A stretch of DNA of 64,000 bases from SIG77 sp045589595 (GTDB lineage Bacteria; Verrucomicrobiota; Lentisphaeria; Victivallales; UBA1829). Location: contig JAZNPK010000010.1 of the NCBI GenBank assembly GCA_045589595.1, positions 1 to 64,000 of the forward strand, given 5' to 3'. A program made the translations under genes and the position numbers. The number at the start of each line of letters is the position of its first letter. Positions within the stretch are counted from its first letter, which is position 1. The notes beneath the pieces are model-generated. The model was not told the DNA's origin. It did no database searches and saw only the letters and a program-made list of their open reading frames with translations. This document shows positions 8,111 to 15,749 of the stretch, one piece after another.

Positions 8111-9112
8111 TCAGTACAATTTTTCCCGTGCGTCGTACGGTTCATTGAGATCGTCGCCGGAGAGTCTGTCGAGGCTGTTGGTGATGGGGCGTTCGTTATC
8201 GATATGGCGACTGAATTCAGTGTTGGTGGACTGTGCGTTCAGGTATTCTCTGATGATTGGGTCGATGTTTGTCGGGCCGCTGGTGATGAATTGACCGGGG
8301 CTGATATGGAAATGTGCTTTGAATGCCCGGGCGAAACTGCTTGCGGAATCGTATCCGGTCCGTTCTGCGATCTCCTTGATCGTCATGGATTTATTCTGGA
8401 GCAGCCGGATAGCGATCCGCATCCGTTCCGTGGCGGCGAATTTGCCGGGTGAGATGCCGGTTTGTGACCGGAACACGCGTGTCAGGTGTTCCCGGGTGAC
8501 CTGCAGTTTTTCGGCGATCTGTGTCACATCCAGTGTACGGTCGATATTTGCGGCGATCAAATTCTGTGCATCTCTTGTCAGTTTCGCCTGTGGTGACGTA
8601 CTCAAACCTTCCTCTACGGTTTCGCCGAATGCCGCCAGTGCATCCAGCACGATCTTTGCTCCGGCGGTGGGTGATACGATCTGGAAGATATTATCCTGAT
8701 TCCTGTATCGTTCCAGATGAGGGATCAAGCCCGTATCCATCGGGATCCTGAACACATATCCGTATCGGCTGTTGAGTTCGCTCACAATATTCACCGCCTG
8801 TTCGCCGGAGAATGAGATCCACAGAAATTCCCAGGGGGCACTGCAGTGTCCGGGATAATAGTAGGAAATATCCGGTGTGCCGATGCAGGCGGCGAATGTC
8901 ATACCCGGAACCAGCGGATAGATCTTATCGTGCTGACGGAATGCGCCTTCGCCTTTTATGGTACACACAATATGTGCTGCGGAGTGGCTTTCCCGCCGTG
9001 CTTCTTCTATGTGAAAAGAGGGATCTGTCTGCCGCTCATAAACGATTTCCTGGGGAACGGGCAGGGATTGAAAAGCCTTGATGACCTGAAAGCGTGTCTG
9101 CCAGATTCGCAT
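8111..9112 (-). CDS. AraC-family transcriptional regulator
   Basis: 333 residues. The N-terminal half is a cupin-like sensor (HIVCTIKGEGAF, YYPGHCSAPWEFLWISF) that would bind a sugar. Two helix-turn-helix motifs make up the AraC DNA-binding domain at about residues 180-285 (VTQIAEKLQVTREHLTRVF and IKEIAERTGYDSASSFARAF). The start is the ATG at 9112 with AGGAG upstream; a GTG at 9133 in the same frame lacks a site. The gene is divergent from the ThuA-Gfo-Gfo-isomerase operon and is its most likely regulator. The C-terminal tail past the domain is about 45 residues and unremarkable. Confidence 0.88.
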   Translation of the reverse strand: MRIWQTRFQVIKAFQSLPVPQEIVYERQTDPSFHIEEARRESHSAAHIVCTIKGEGAFRQHDKIYPLVPGMTFAACIGTPDISYYYPGHCSAPWEFLWISFSGEQAVNIVSELNSRYGYVFRIPMDTGLIPHLERYRNQDNIFQIVSPTAGAKIVLDALAAFGETVEEGLSTSPQAKLTRDAQNLIAANIDRTLDVTQIAEKLQVTREHLTRVFRSQTGISPGKFAATERMRIAIRLLQNKSMTIKEIAERTGYDSASSFARAFKAHFHISPGQFITSGPTNIDPIIREYLNAQSTNTEFSRHIDNERPITNSLDRLSGDDLNEPYDAREKLY

Positions 9113-9131
9113 CCGTTTTTCTCCTATTCTC

Positions 9132-9160
9132 ACAAAGTGAATGTTAATATCACATTTTGT
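9132..9160. promoter_or_regulatory. Candidate operator between the AraC gene and the ThuA operon
   Basis: An imperfect inverted repeat: ACAAAGTGA (9132-9140) opposes TCACATTTTGT (9150-9160), with exact GTGA/TCAC cores. It lies between the AraC promoter and its start codon, where it would suit autoregulation. Confidence 0.35.
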
Positions 9161-9163
9161 ATA

Positions 9164-9192
9164 CTAATAGCCGTTTGTAAAGATAATTTCAA
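9164..9192 (-). promoter_or_regulatory. Promoter for the AraC-family gene
   Basis: On the minus strand, TTGAAA (plus-strand 9187-9192), a 17-bp spacer and TATTAG (9164-9169). It overlaps the opposing ThuA promoter. Confidence 0.5.
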
Positions 9193-9201
9193 GCGTATAA
9201 A
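9174..9201 (+). promoter_or_regulatory. Promoter for the ThuA operon
   Basis: TTTGTA (9174-9179), a 16-bp spacer and TATAAA (9196-9201), 50 bases ahead of the start at 9251. The -35 box is weak, as expected where an AraC-type activator assists. Confidence 0.4.
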
Positions 9202-9250
9202 TTGATACAGAACGGAAAAACTCTGATTTTTAACAGAAGGTGATTACAAA

Positions 9251-9991
9251 ATGAGTATTGAAAAGATCAATGTGACCGTATGGAACGAAAACTGGCATGA
9301 ACGGGAAAATGAATTTATCCGTTCTGTCTATCCCAAAGGCATCCACGGTGCCATTGCGGAAGCACTGGAAGCCGATGGCTCATTCAATGTCCGTACCGCC
9401 ACACTCGAAATGCCGGAACACGGTCTGACGCAGGAAGTGCTGGATCAGACAGATGTTCTTTTCTGGTGGGGACATTGCAAACATGGTGCTGTTGCCGATG
9501 AGATCGTGGACCGCATCCAGAAACGGGTGATCGAAGGTATGGGGCTGATCTGCCTCCATTCTGCACATTTTTCCAAGATTTTCCGCCGTATGATGGCGAC
9601 GGATTGCTCTCTCAAATGGCGCGAATGGGCGGAAAAGGAACGGATCTGGGTCATCGAACCCGGTCATCCCATCGCGCAGGGGCTCGGACAGTATTTTGAA
9701 CTGGAACATTGCGAAATGTACGGGGAACGCTTTGATATTCCCACACCGGATAAAGTTGTATTCATTTCCTGGTACGAAGGCGGCGAAGTCTTCCGCAGCG
9801 GTGTTACCTATGAGCGCGGCAACGGCAGGATCTTCTATTTCTCCCCGGGTCACGAAACGTTCCCCATCTATTACGATACCAACATCCGCAAGGTCCTTAC
9901 CAATGCGGCGAAATGGGCGGCGCCCCGTTTCCAGAATCGTGAACACATCTGCCCCTGCGTTGAACCGCTGGAACCGATCGTCAAAAAATAA
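9251..9991 (+). CDS. ThuA-like domain protein
   Basis: 246 residues of the ThuA-like (trehalose utilisation) family, a class-I-glutamine-amidotransferase-like fold. Visible family segments are VTVWNENWHE at the start, DVLFWWGHCKHG, GLICLHSAHFSKIF and the late YFSPGHETFPIYYD. No signal peptide, so cytosolic. ThuA proteins recur beside Gfo/Idh/MocA dehydrogenases and sugar isomerases in disaccharide catabolism; in rhizobia ThuA/ThuB convert trehalose through 3-keto forms. Here it is the first gene of a four-gene operon (ThuA, two Gfo dehydrogenases, one isomerase), which points to oxidation of a glycoside followed by cleavage. Substrate unknown. Confidence 0.85.
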   Translation: MSIEKINVTVWNENWHERENEFIRSVYPKGIHGAIAEALEADGSFNVRTATLEMPEHGLTQEVLDQTDVLFWWGHCKHGAVADEIVDRIQKRVIEGMGLICLHSAHFSKIFRRMMATDCSLKWREWAEKERIWVIEPGHPIAQGLGQYFELEHCEMYGERFDIPTPDKVVFISWYEGGEVFRSGVTYERGNGRIFYFSPGHETFPIYYDTNIRKVLTNAAKWAAPRFQNREHICPCVEPLEPIVKK

Positions 9992-10012
9992 TCTCCGGAA
10001 AAATACCACAAA

Positions 10013-11086
10013 ATGAAACACAAATTCAACGGAAAATTACGTTGCGGTGTTGTTGGTCTCGGGGTGGGAAAACGGCGTCATATTGAAGGATACCGCACCC
10101 ATCCCAATGCGGAAGTTGTGGCGATCGCGGATCTTGATCCCGCCCGGCTCAAAGATGTGGGCGATGCATACGGCATTGATAAGCGTTATCCCACTCTGAC
10201 CGATATGCTCCGTCACGAAAAACTGGATGTGGTCTCCATTGCCACGCCCAATAAATTCCACAAACCCCTCACAGTGGAAGCACTGGAAGCCGGTTGCCAC
10301 GTTCTCTGCGAAAAACCCATGGCATTGAACGAACAGGATGCACTTGATATGATCGATGCATCCAAACGGACCGGCAGACGGGTCATGATCAACTTTTCCT
10401 CCCGCATCAGTCCGGAAGCATACGCCATCAAGCGTGCTGTCGATACCGGTATCCTCGGCGATATTTATTTCGCCAGAAGTATCTGGATGCGCCGCAGACG
10501 GCTGCCGGGATTCGGCGGCTGGTTCGGCAAAAAAGAACTGGCGGGCGGCGGACCGCTGATCGACATCGGTGTACACCGTCTGGACCTCGCGCTCTGGCTG
10601 ATGGGGTTCCCCAATCCCACATGGGTCATGGGTTCCACATACGATCCCATTGCTCAGGAGATCGCAAAGCGGGAGAAGAAAGAGTACGACGTGGAAGACC
10701 TTGCCGTTGCTATGATCAAGTTTGATAACGGTGCCACGCTGGAACTGGAAGCGTCCTGGTGTGCCAATATCAAAGAACGGGAACACGTTTCCACCCGTCT
10801 TCTCGGTACGAAAGCCGGGATGCTCCATCACAATATCGGCGATGTTTATGATTCGTTTGCCGAGATCTATCTGGAAAAAGACGGATGCCAGTATGATATG
10901 ACGCTCCATCCCCCGGTCCCCGATGTGCATGTGAATATGTACAATCTCATTGAGGCGATCCTGACCGATACGCCCCACGATTGTACGCCGGAGCAGGGAC
11001 TTTGCAATATGCGCATCATCGATGCGATCTACAAGAGCGCGGCATCCGGCTTGCCGGTACAGATCAAACAGAAAAAATGCAAGTGA
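10013..11086 (+). CDS. Gfo/Idh/MocA family oxidoreductase
   Basis: 357 residues. Rossmann motif GVVGLGVGKRR near residues 12-22, EKP motif at residues 100-102, and the GGGPLIDIGVHRLD segment supplying the catalytic Asp/His pair. It is closely related to the next gene, with nearly the same wording in the cofactor, EKPMA and HRLDLALWLM stretches, so the two arose by tandem duplication. It lies 21 bases after the ThuA gene. Its likely job is NAD-dependent oxidation of a sugar or glycoside in the AraC-controlled operon. Confidence 0.88.
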   Translation: MKHKFNGKLRCGVVGLGVGKRRHIEGYRTHPNAEVVAIADLDPARLKDVGDAYGIDKRYPTLTDMLRHEKLDVVSIATPNKFHKPLTVEALEAGCHVLCEKPMALNEQDALDMIDASKRTGRRVMINFSSRISPEAYAIKRAVDTGILGDIYFARSIWMRRRRLPGFGGWFGKKELAGGGPLIDIGVHRLDLALWLMGFPNPTWVMGSTYDPIAQEIAKREKKEYDVEDLAVAMIKFDNGATLELEASWCANIKEREHVSTRLLGTKAGMLHHNIGDVYDSFAEIYLEKDGCQYDMTLHPPVPDVHVNMYNLIEAILTDTPHDCTPEQGLCNMRIIDAIYKSAASGLPVQIKQKKCK

Positions 11087-11105
11087 GCATACAGGAGAAT
11101 ATGTT

Positions 11106-12239
11106 ATGGCAGTGAAAAAAGCAACTGTAAAATGTGCCGCTGCAAAAAAAGCACCGGCAAAGAAGAAACCGGATCCGAACCGTAAACTGCGCTGCGGCGT
11201 TGTCGGGTTGGGGATCGGTCAATGCCACGTGGCGGGATACCGCAGCCATCCCAATGCCGAACTTGTGGCGGTGGCGGATATTGACCCTGTCCGTCTGGAA
11301 GAGATCGGCAACAAGAAACTCAATGTGGCAAAACGCTATTCCACGCTTACGGAAATGCTGGCGAATGAAGACCTTGATATCGTGTCCATTGCCACGCCCA
11401 ATAAATTCCATGCCCCTCTGACGATCGAAGCCCTCAAAGCAGGTTGTCACGTCCTTTGCGAAAAGCCCATGGCAATGAATGTGAAAGAGGCGGAGGAAAT
11501 GATCAAAGTCGCAAAGAGTGTGGGCAAACGGATCATGATCGACTTTTCTTACCGCACAAGCGAACAGTCTGTTGCGTTGAAACGCGCTGTGGAAAGCGGC
11601 ACGCTGGGCGATATCTATTATGCCCGGACCCAGTGGCTGCGCCGTCGCGGGGCACCGCTCGGCACACAGGGCTGGTTCCGCAGAAAAGAACTCTCCGGCG
11701 GCGGACCGCTGTTGGATCTGGGCGTACACCGTCTTGATCTCGCGCTCTGGCTTATGAATTATCCGAAACCCGTGTGGGTAATGGGATCTGCGTACAATCA
11801 TCTGGCGCAGAAACTGCAGGCGCAAGACGGTCATCAGTACGATGTGGAAGACCTTGCTGTTGCGCTGGTCAAATTTGAAAACGGTGCCACGCTGGAAGTG
11901 GAAGCCTCCTGGCTGACGAATATCCGGGAAAATGAATTGATGTCGACCCGTCTTCTCGGAACGAAAGCCGGTCTCCTTCAGCACAATAAAACCGATGGCG
12001 CTGATTTCGGCGGCTATACATTTGACGCGGAGATCTTCACCGAACTGGCAGGCTGTCAGTACGATATGAAACTGCATCCGCCGGTGCCCGCCGCAACGAG
12101 CCATTTCTACAATTTTGTGGATGCCATTCTCAACGACAAACCCCACGATGCCACCGGCGAACAGGGACTTCTTGTTATGCAGATCCTGGAAGCGATCTAC
12201 AAGAGCGCAAAGACCGGAAAACCCGTACAGATCAAGTAA
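11106..12239 (+). CDS. Gfo/Idh/MocA family oxidoreductase (tandem paralogue)
   Basis: 377 residues, starting at ATG 11106 with AGGAG 8 bases upstream. It is a paralogue of the preceding gene but carries an extra Lys/Ala-rich N-terminal tail of about 24 residues (VKKATVKCAAAKKAPAKKK) before the Rossmann fold. Such tails are seen on some nucleic-acid-binding proteins, but here one may be only a disordered extension. GVVGLGIGQCH, CEKPMAMN and the GGGPLLDLGVHRLD catalytic segment are intact. The two dehydrogenases may act in sequence, or in opposite directions, on one sugar. Confidence 0.87.
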   Translation: MAVKKATVKCAAAKKAPAKKKPDPNRKLRCGVVGLGIGQCHVAGYRSHPNAELVAVADIDPVRLEEIGNKKLNVAKRYSTLTEMLANEDLDIVSIATPNKFHAPLTIEALKAGCHVLCEKPMAMNVKEAEEMIKVAKSVGKRIMIDFSYRTSEQSVALKRAVESGTLGDIYYARTQWLRRRGAPLGTQGWFRRKELSGGGPLLDLGVHRLDLALWLMNYPKPVWVMGSAYNHLAQKLQAQDGHQYDVEDLAVALVKFENGATLEVEASWLTNIRENELMSTRLLGTKAGLLQHNKTDGADFGGYTFDAEIFTELAGCQYDMKLHPPVPAATSHFYNFVDAILNDKPHDATGEQGLLVMQILEAIYKSAKTGKPVQIK

Positions 12240-12256
12240 GAGAAAGAAGAACGGCT

Positions 12257-13153
12257 ATGAAAAATATTCTGATCGGAACGATGGCAAAAGCCAATGCCGG
12301 TACGCCGGATTACATCCGCAATCTTGGAAAACTGGGCTTTGAATGTACGGAAGTCACATTCGGTCACGACTGCAGCTGGCTGATGTCCGGCATTGATCTT
12401 GATGCTTATGCAGCGGCGTGCAAACAGGCTGTGGATGATGCCGGTATGGAAATGTCCGCGCTGGGCGTTTACGGCAATCCTCTGATCGATACGGAAGAAG
12501 GAAAGACCTGCCTCAAAAGCTGGGAATTTCTCATTGATCATTGCGATAAATTCGGCACAAAACTCATCTGCGGTTTTACCGGCTGCGTGATCGGCAAACC
12601 GGTTCCGGAATCCATCCCCCAATACAAAGCAGTCTTCGGTGATCTTTCCGCCCGTGCAAAAGAACAGGGCGTGCGGATCGCCTTTGAAAACTGTCCCATG
12701 GGCGGAAACTGGAAAAACTGCAGCTGGAATATTGCGTTCAATCCCCGCGCGTGGGAACTGATGTTTGAAGCACTTCCCGCCGACAACATCGGGCTGGAAT
12801 GGGAACCGGCGCATCAGATGATGCAGCTCATCGATCCCATGGAACAGCTGAAAGAATGGGTCGGAAAGATCTTCCACATCCACGGAAAAGACGGTGAGAT
12901 CGACCATGCCAAACTGGCGAAATTCGGTATCTGCGGCGAAAGTTTCCCCGGCACACACAGAAATCCCGGATTCGGTCAGTGCAACTGGACGGACATCATT
13001 TCCATTCTGCGTGCGGGCGGCTTCGATGGCAACATTGATATTGAAGGGTGGCACGACGCTGTCTATCGCGGCGAATGGGAAATGACCGCGCAAGTCCACA
13101 GCCTGAACTACCTCAAGAATGCCAGAGGCGGCGATTATATCCCCAACTTCTGA
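12257..13153 (+). CDS. Sugar phosphate isomerase/epimerase family (xylose isomerase-like TIM barrel)
   Basis: 298 residues with the AP-endonuclease-2/xylose-isomerase-like barrel. Metal-ligand positions are visible as Glu in AFENCPM, Glu/His in LEWEPAHQM, His in FHIHGKD and the late Glu in NIDIEGWHD. Members isomerise or epimerise sugars; some act as 3-keto-sugar epimerases or keto-glycoside lyases next to Gfo dehydrogenases. It is the last gene of the ThuA operon, starting 17 bases after the second dehydrogenase, and is followed by a strong terminator. The reaction is not determined by the sequence. Confidence 0.85.
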   Translation: MKNILIGTMAKANAGTPDYIRNLGKLGFECTEVTFGHDCSWLMSGIDLDAYAAACKQAVDDAGMEMSALGVYGNPLIDTEEGKTCLKSWEFLIDHCDKFGTKLICGFTGCVIGKPVPESIPQYKAVFGDLSARAKEQGVRIAFENCPMGGNWKNCSWNIAFNPRAWELMFEALPADNIGLEWEPAHQMMQLIDPMEQLKEWVGKIFHIHGKDGEIDHAKLAKFGICGESFPGTHRNPGFGQCNWTDIISILRAGGFDGNIDIEGWHDAVYRGEWEMTAQVHSLNYLKNARGGDYIPNF

Positions 13154-13177
13154 CAGACAGTACAGACGCATCCCGGC

Positions 13178-13211
13178 AACGCCGGCGGTCAACTGACTGC
13201 CGGCGTTTTTT
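13178..13211 (+). terminator. Terminator of the ThuA operon
   Basis: AACGCCGGC (13178-13186) pairs with GCCGGCGTT (13199-13207), extended inside by GTCA/TGAC, and a T-run follows to 13211. Confidence 0.9.
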
Positions 13212-13230
13212 ATGTGTCGTCACGGCATAA

Positions 13231-13262
13231 AAAAAGCCGGTGCATTTCTGCATCGGCTTTTT
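13231..13262. terminator. Bidirectional hairpin terminator
   Basis: A 14-bp stem, 13231-13244 with 13249-13262, with a tttc loop and one G-T wobble, flanked by an A-run on the left and a T-run on the right. It stops the minus-strand transcript that ends at 13286 and backs up the ThuA operon terminator. Confidence 0.85.
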
Positions 13263-13285
13263 GGTTTCTGCTTGTTGAACCGGGA

Positions 13286-15736
13286 TTATTTTCCGGTCTG
13301 GAGCAGACGGTTGGTCAGGTATTCGCGGCGAAGCTGTTCGACTTCGAATTCGATCCCCTTCCAGCGGGGCAGGGCGTTCACATAAACGTCAGCCACATCT
13401 GCATCGCTCATATCTTCCGTGACCCGGGCAGCATAGGCATCCAGTTCTTTTTCCAGATCGGCAAGGCATGCCTGATAGAAGGCGGGATCGCCCACAACTT
13501 CATCATTCCAGAGCTGGAAGATGCTGATCTTGGTATGCGGTGAACGGCTGACCGGTTTCCAGTTGCGGAAGGTGCGGAAGAGGATCTTTTTCCGGATCTC
13601 ATTGAGCTGTTTGGGCGTCAGCGTGAATTTCAGACTGCCCCAGGCGCCGGAAGAGTGGATGTCCTGACTGCCGCCCCAGGAGAAGCCGCCGGAGGGAGTC
13701 CAGGCAAGACATTCATACCGCCATTCGGAACCGTTGGCAGGCAGTTTGTTGTAGAACTGATCCCAGGAGAAGAAGAGATGCAGCACATAATCGTTGTCCG
13801 TGAATTCCACTTCGGATTTCAGGGAGAAACGGGGATCTTTATCCGTGATGCGTCTGTGGTTCTTGTTGTTGTACGTCGTGTTGAACACGTAACTGATGCC
13901 GGTGGCAGGTCTGCTGCCCATACAGATGTAGGGCTGATTTCTGCCCGGCGCAAAATACATTTCCGTACCGATGCCTCTGGCAAATCCGGCTTCGATGGAT
14001 CTGGCGTTTTCGGCTTCCGCGCGGAGGAACACATGCAGACCGTATGCGTCGCACAATGCGGTCAGTTCCATGGTCTTGACCGCCTGAGCATTTTTATCGA
14101 TCTTGATATAGCTGCGGTCGCCTGTGGCAACGTCAGTTTCAAGGAAGTCCATTGCGCCCTTGAAGGGGATATCGCAATACTGTTTTTCCAGTTTGTCATA
14201 AATGAGCCGCCAGTCGGCAACACCCACCACGGGTTTGTCGAAGTACGGAACATTCATGCTGCGGACAGGTTTTTCCATGAAATATTTTTCGTAAGCGGCA
14301 CTGTATTTTTCCGCCAGATCGGATCTGTTCCATGCGGTGAGGCAGGTACGGGCCGCGCTCTGGTAGAGAGACGCTTCATCCTTGCGGGGCAGCTTGGCAT
14401 CTTTGATGATCCCTTCGATGGGTTTACCGCTCAGGATCGCTTCATAAACCTTGAACAACGTCGTATCTTTGGGCGTGAGTTTGGGATTCTTCTGGTATTC
14501 CGCGATCTTTTTGACGGCTTCGTCATTTTTGCCGAGCGCGCCCAGAGAGATCACATGGATACGGCCGTTTGCCGCGCTTGTGGTCAACAGCGGTGAACCT
14601 TCGTACACATCTGCCCATTCCACAACGAGTTTGTAGTCACGCATCTGGAACGGATGGGAGAGACAGTTCTGATATCTCCAGCCGCCCAATTTCAATTCGG
14701 CGGGGATGCCTTTCAGGGATTTACGGGCTTTGGCTTCTTCTTCCGTGCCGTAGAAATACGCCAGATATTCTTTGGCGACCCAGACGCGCTGGATGGGCTG
14801 ATTCTTTTCATCAAGGACAAACTTGACGGCATCGTTTTTCAGGCGTTTCTGCAGACTGTCTCTGGAGCTGCACCATATCAGTTTTTCGTAGAGATTGTTT
14901 GCTTCGTCCCAGATGGTGAGTGCATCGTCCGGCTTTCTGAAATGCAGGGCGATCTGCGCACCTGCCTGAGCCCCGGTCACGGGATCCAGCTTGATGGCTT
15001 CGCGGATCAGTTTGAGCGCATCTTCATAGCGGTCTTCGTAACGGTACACTTCGGCGAGATATGTGAGGATCTTCGCTTTTGCAACATTGTCCAGATCGGG
15101 CAGTTCAAGACATTTTTTCGCAAAGTCGGCGGCTTCTTTCAGTTTTTCTGCCACGCAGAAATGCTGGACCATTGCCCGGATGGCAAACGTCTTTTTGCTG
15201 TTGGCAAGGACGGACTGATCCAGTTTCAGGATCTCGTCAACAGTCTCTGCGATACATTTGTCTGCGGCTTCGTAACTGTATCTGCCGGGCGTCATCCAGG
15301 AGGGGACTTCCGCATAAGTGATGATGTTTTCGTAAATGATCACCTGGAGTCTGGGATCGGCATAACGGGGATCTTTCAGCAGAGCACGGATGTGATTCGC
15401 CCGGTCTGTACGCTGGATCTTTTTCTTTTCCAGGCCGTTGACAAAGTCCCGGATCTCGGTGCGTTTTTCAAGAAATTCCTCCCAGGCTTTTTTCTTTGCG
15501 AGGGCTTCGGCTTCCCGTTTTTTGCGGGCTTCCTGCCATTTGCGTTCTTTTTCGGCGCGTTCTTTGGCGCGGGCTTCGTCTGCGGCTTTCCGTTTGGCGG
15601 CTTCAGCAGCGGCTTTGTCGGCTTTTGCCTTATCAGCCGCGGCGGCAGGGGCAGGAGCCGCTTTTTCCTGTGCTCCTGCAGGAACAGCAACGCACAGCGC
15701 CGCGAGCAGGGTATATGTAAGAAGAGAATGTTTCAT
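13286..15736 (-). CDS. Secreted TPR protein with C-terminal CBM9-like domain
   Basis: 816 residues beginning at ATG 15736 with GGAG upstream. Residues 1-20 are a signal peptide ending at GAQ. A long Lys/Ala/Glu-rich, probably coiled-coil stretch follows (about 25-95), then a helical region with several TPR-like repeats (LTYLAEVYRYEDRYEDALKLIREAIK is one). The last 250 residues look like a family-9-type carbohydrate-binding or DOMON-like fold, judged from the Trp/Gly-rich end (GGFSWGGSQDIHSSGAWGS); the assignment is by pattern only. It lies 13 bases downstream of a secreted GH123-like gene and is probably co-transcribed. Role: envelope or secreted sugar binding linked to that enzyme. Confidence 0.7.
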   Translation of the reverse strand: MKHSLLTYTLLAALCVAVPAGAQEKAAPAPAAAADKAKADKAAAEAAKRKAADEARAKERAEKERKWQEARKKREAEALAKKKAWEEFLEKRTEIRDFVNGLEKKKIQRTDRANHIRALLKDPRYADPRLQVIIYENIITYAEVPSWMTPGRYSYEAADKCIAETVDEILKLDQSVLANSKKTFAIRAMVQHFCVAEKLKEAADFAKKCLELPDLDNVAKAKILTYLAEVYRYEDRYEDALKLIREAIKLDPVTGAQAGAQIALHFRKPDDALTIWDEANNLYEKLIWCSSRDSLQKRLKNDAVKFVLDEKNQPIQRVWVAKEYLAYFYGTEEEAKARKSLKGIPAELKLGGWRYQNCLSHPFQMRDYKLVVEWADVYEGSPLLTTSAANGRIHVISLGALGKNDEAVKKIAEYQKNPKLTPKDTTLFKVYEAILSGKPIEGIIKDAKLPRKDEASLYQSAARTCLTAWNRSDLAEKYSAAYEKYFMEKPVRSMNVPYFDKPVVGVADWRLIYDKLEKQYCDIPFKGAMDFLETDVATGDRSYIKIDKNAQAVKTMELTALCDAYGLHVFLRAEAENARSIEAGFARGIGTEMYFAPGRNQPYICMGSRPATGISYVFNTTYNNKNHRRITDKDPRFSLKSEVEFTDNDYVLHLFFSWDQFYNKLPANGSEWRYECLAWTPSGGFSWGGSQDIHSSGAWGSLKFTLTPKQLNEIRKKILFRTFRNWKPVSRSPHTKISIFQLWNDEVVGDPAFYQACLADLEKELDAYAARVTEDMSDADVADVYVNALPRWKGIEFEVEQLRREYLTNRLLQTGK

Positions 15737-15749
15737 TGTTCGTTCTCCA

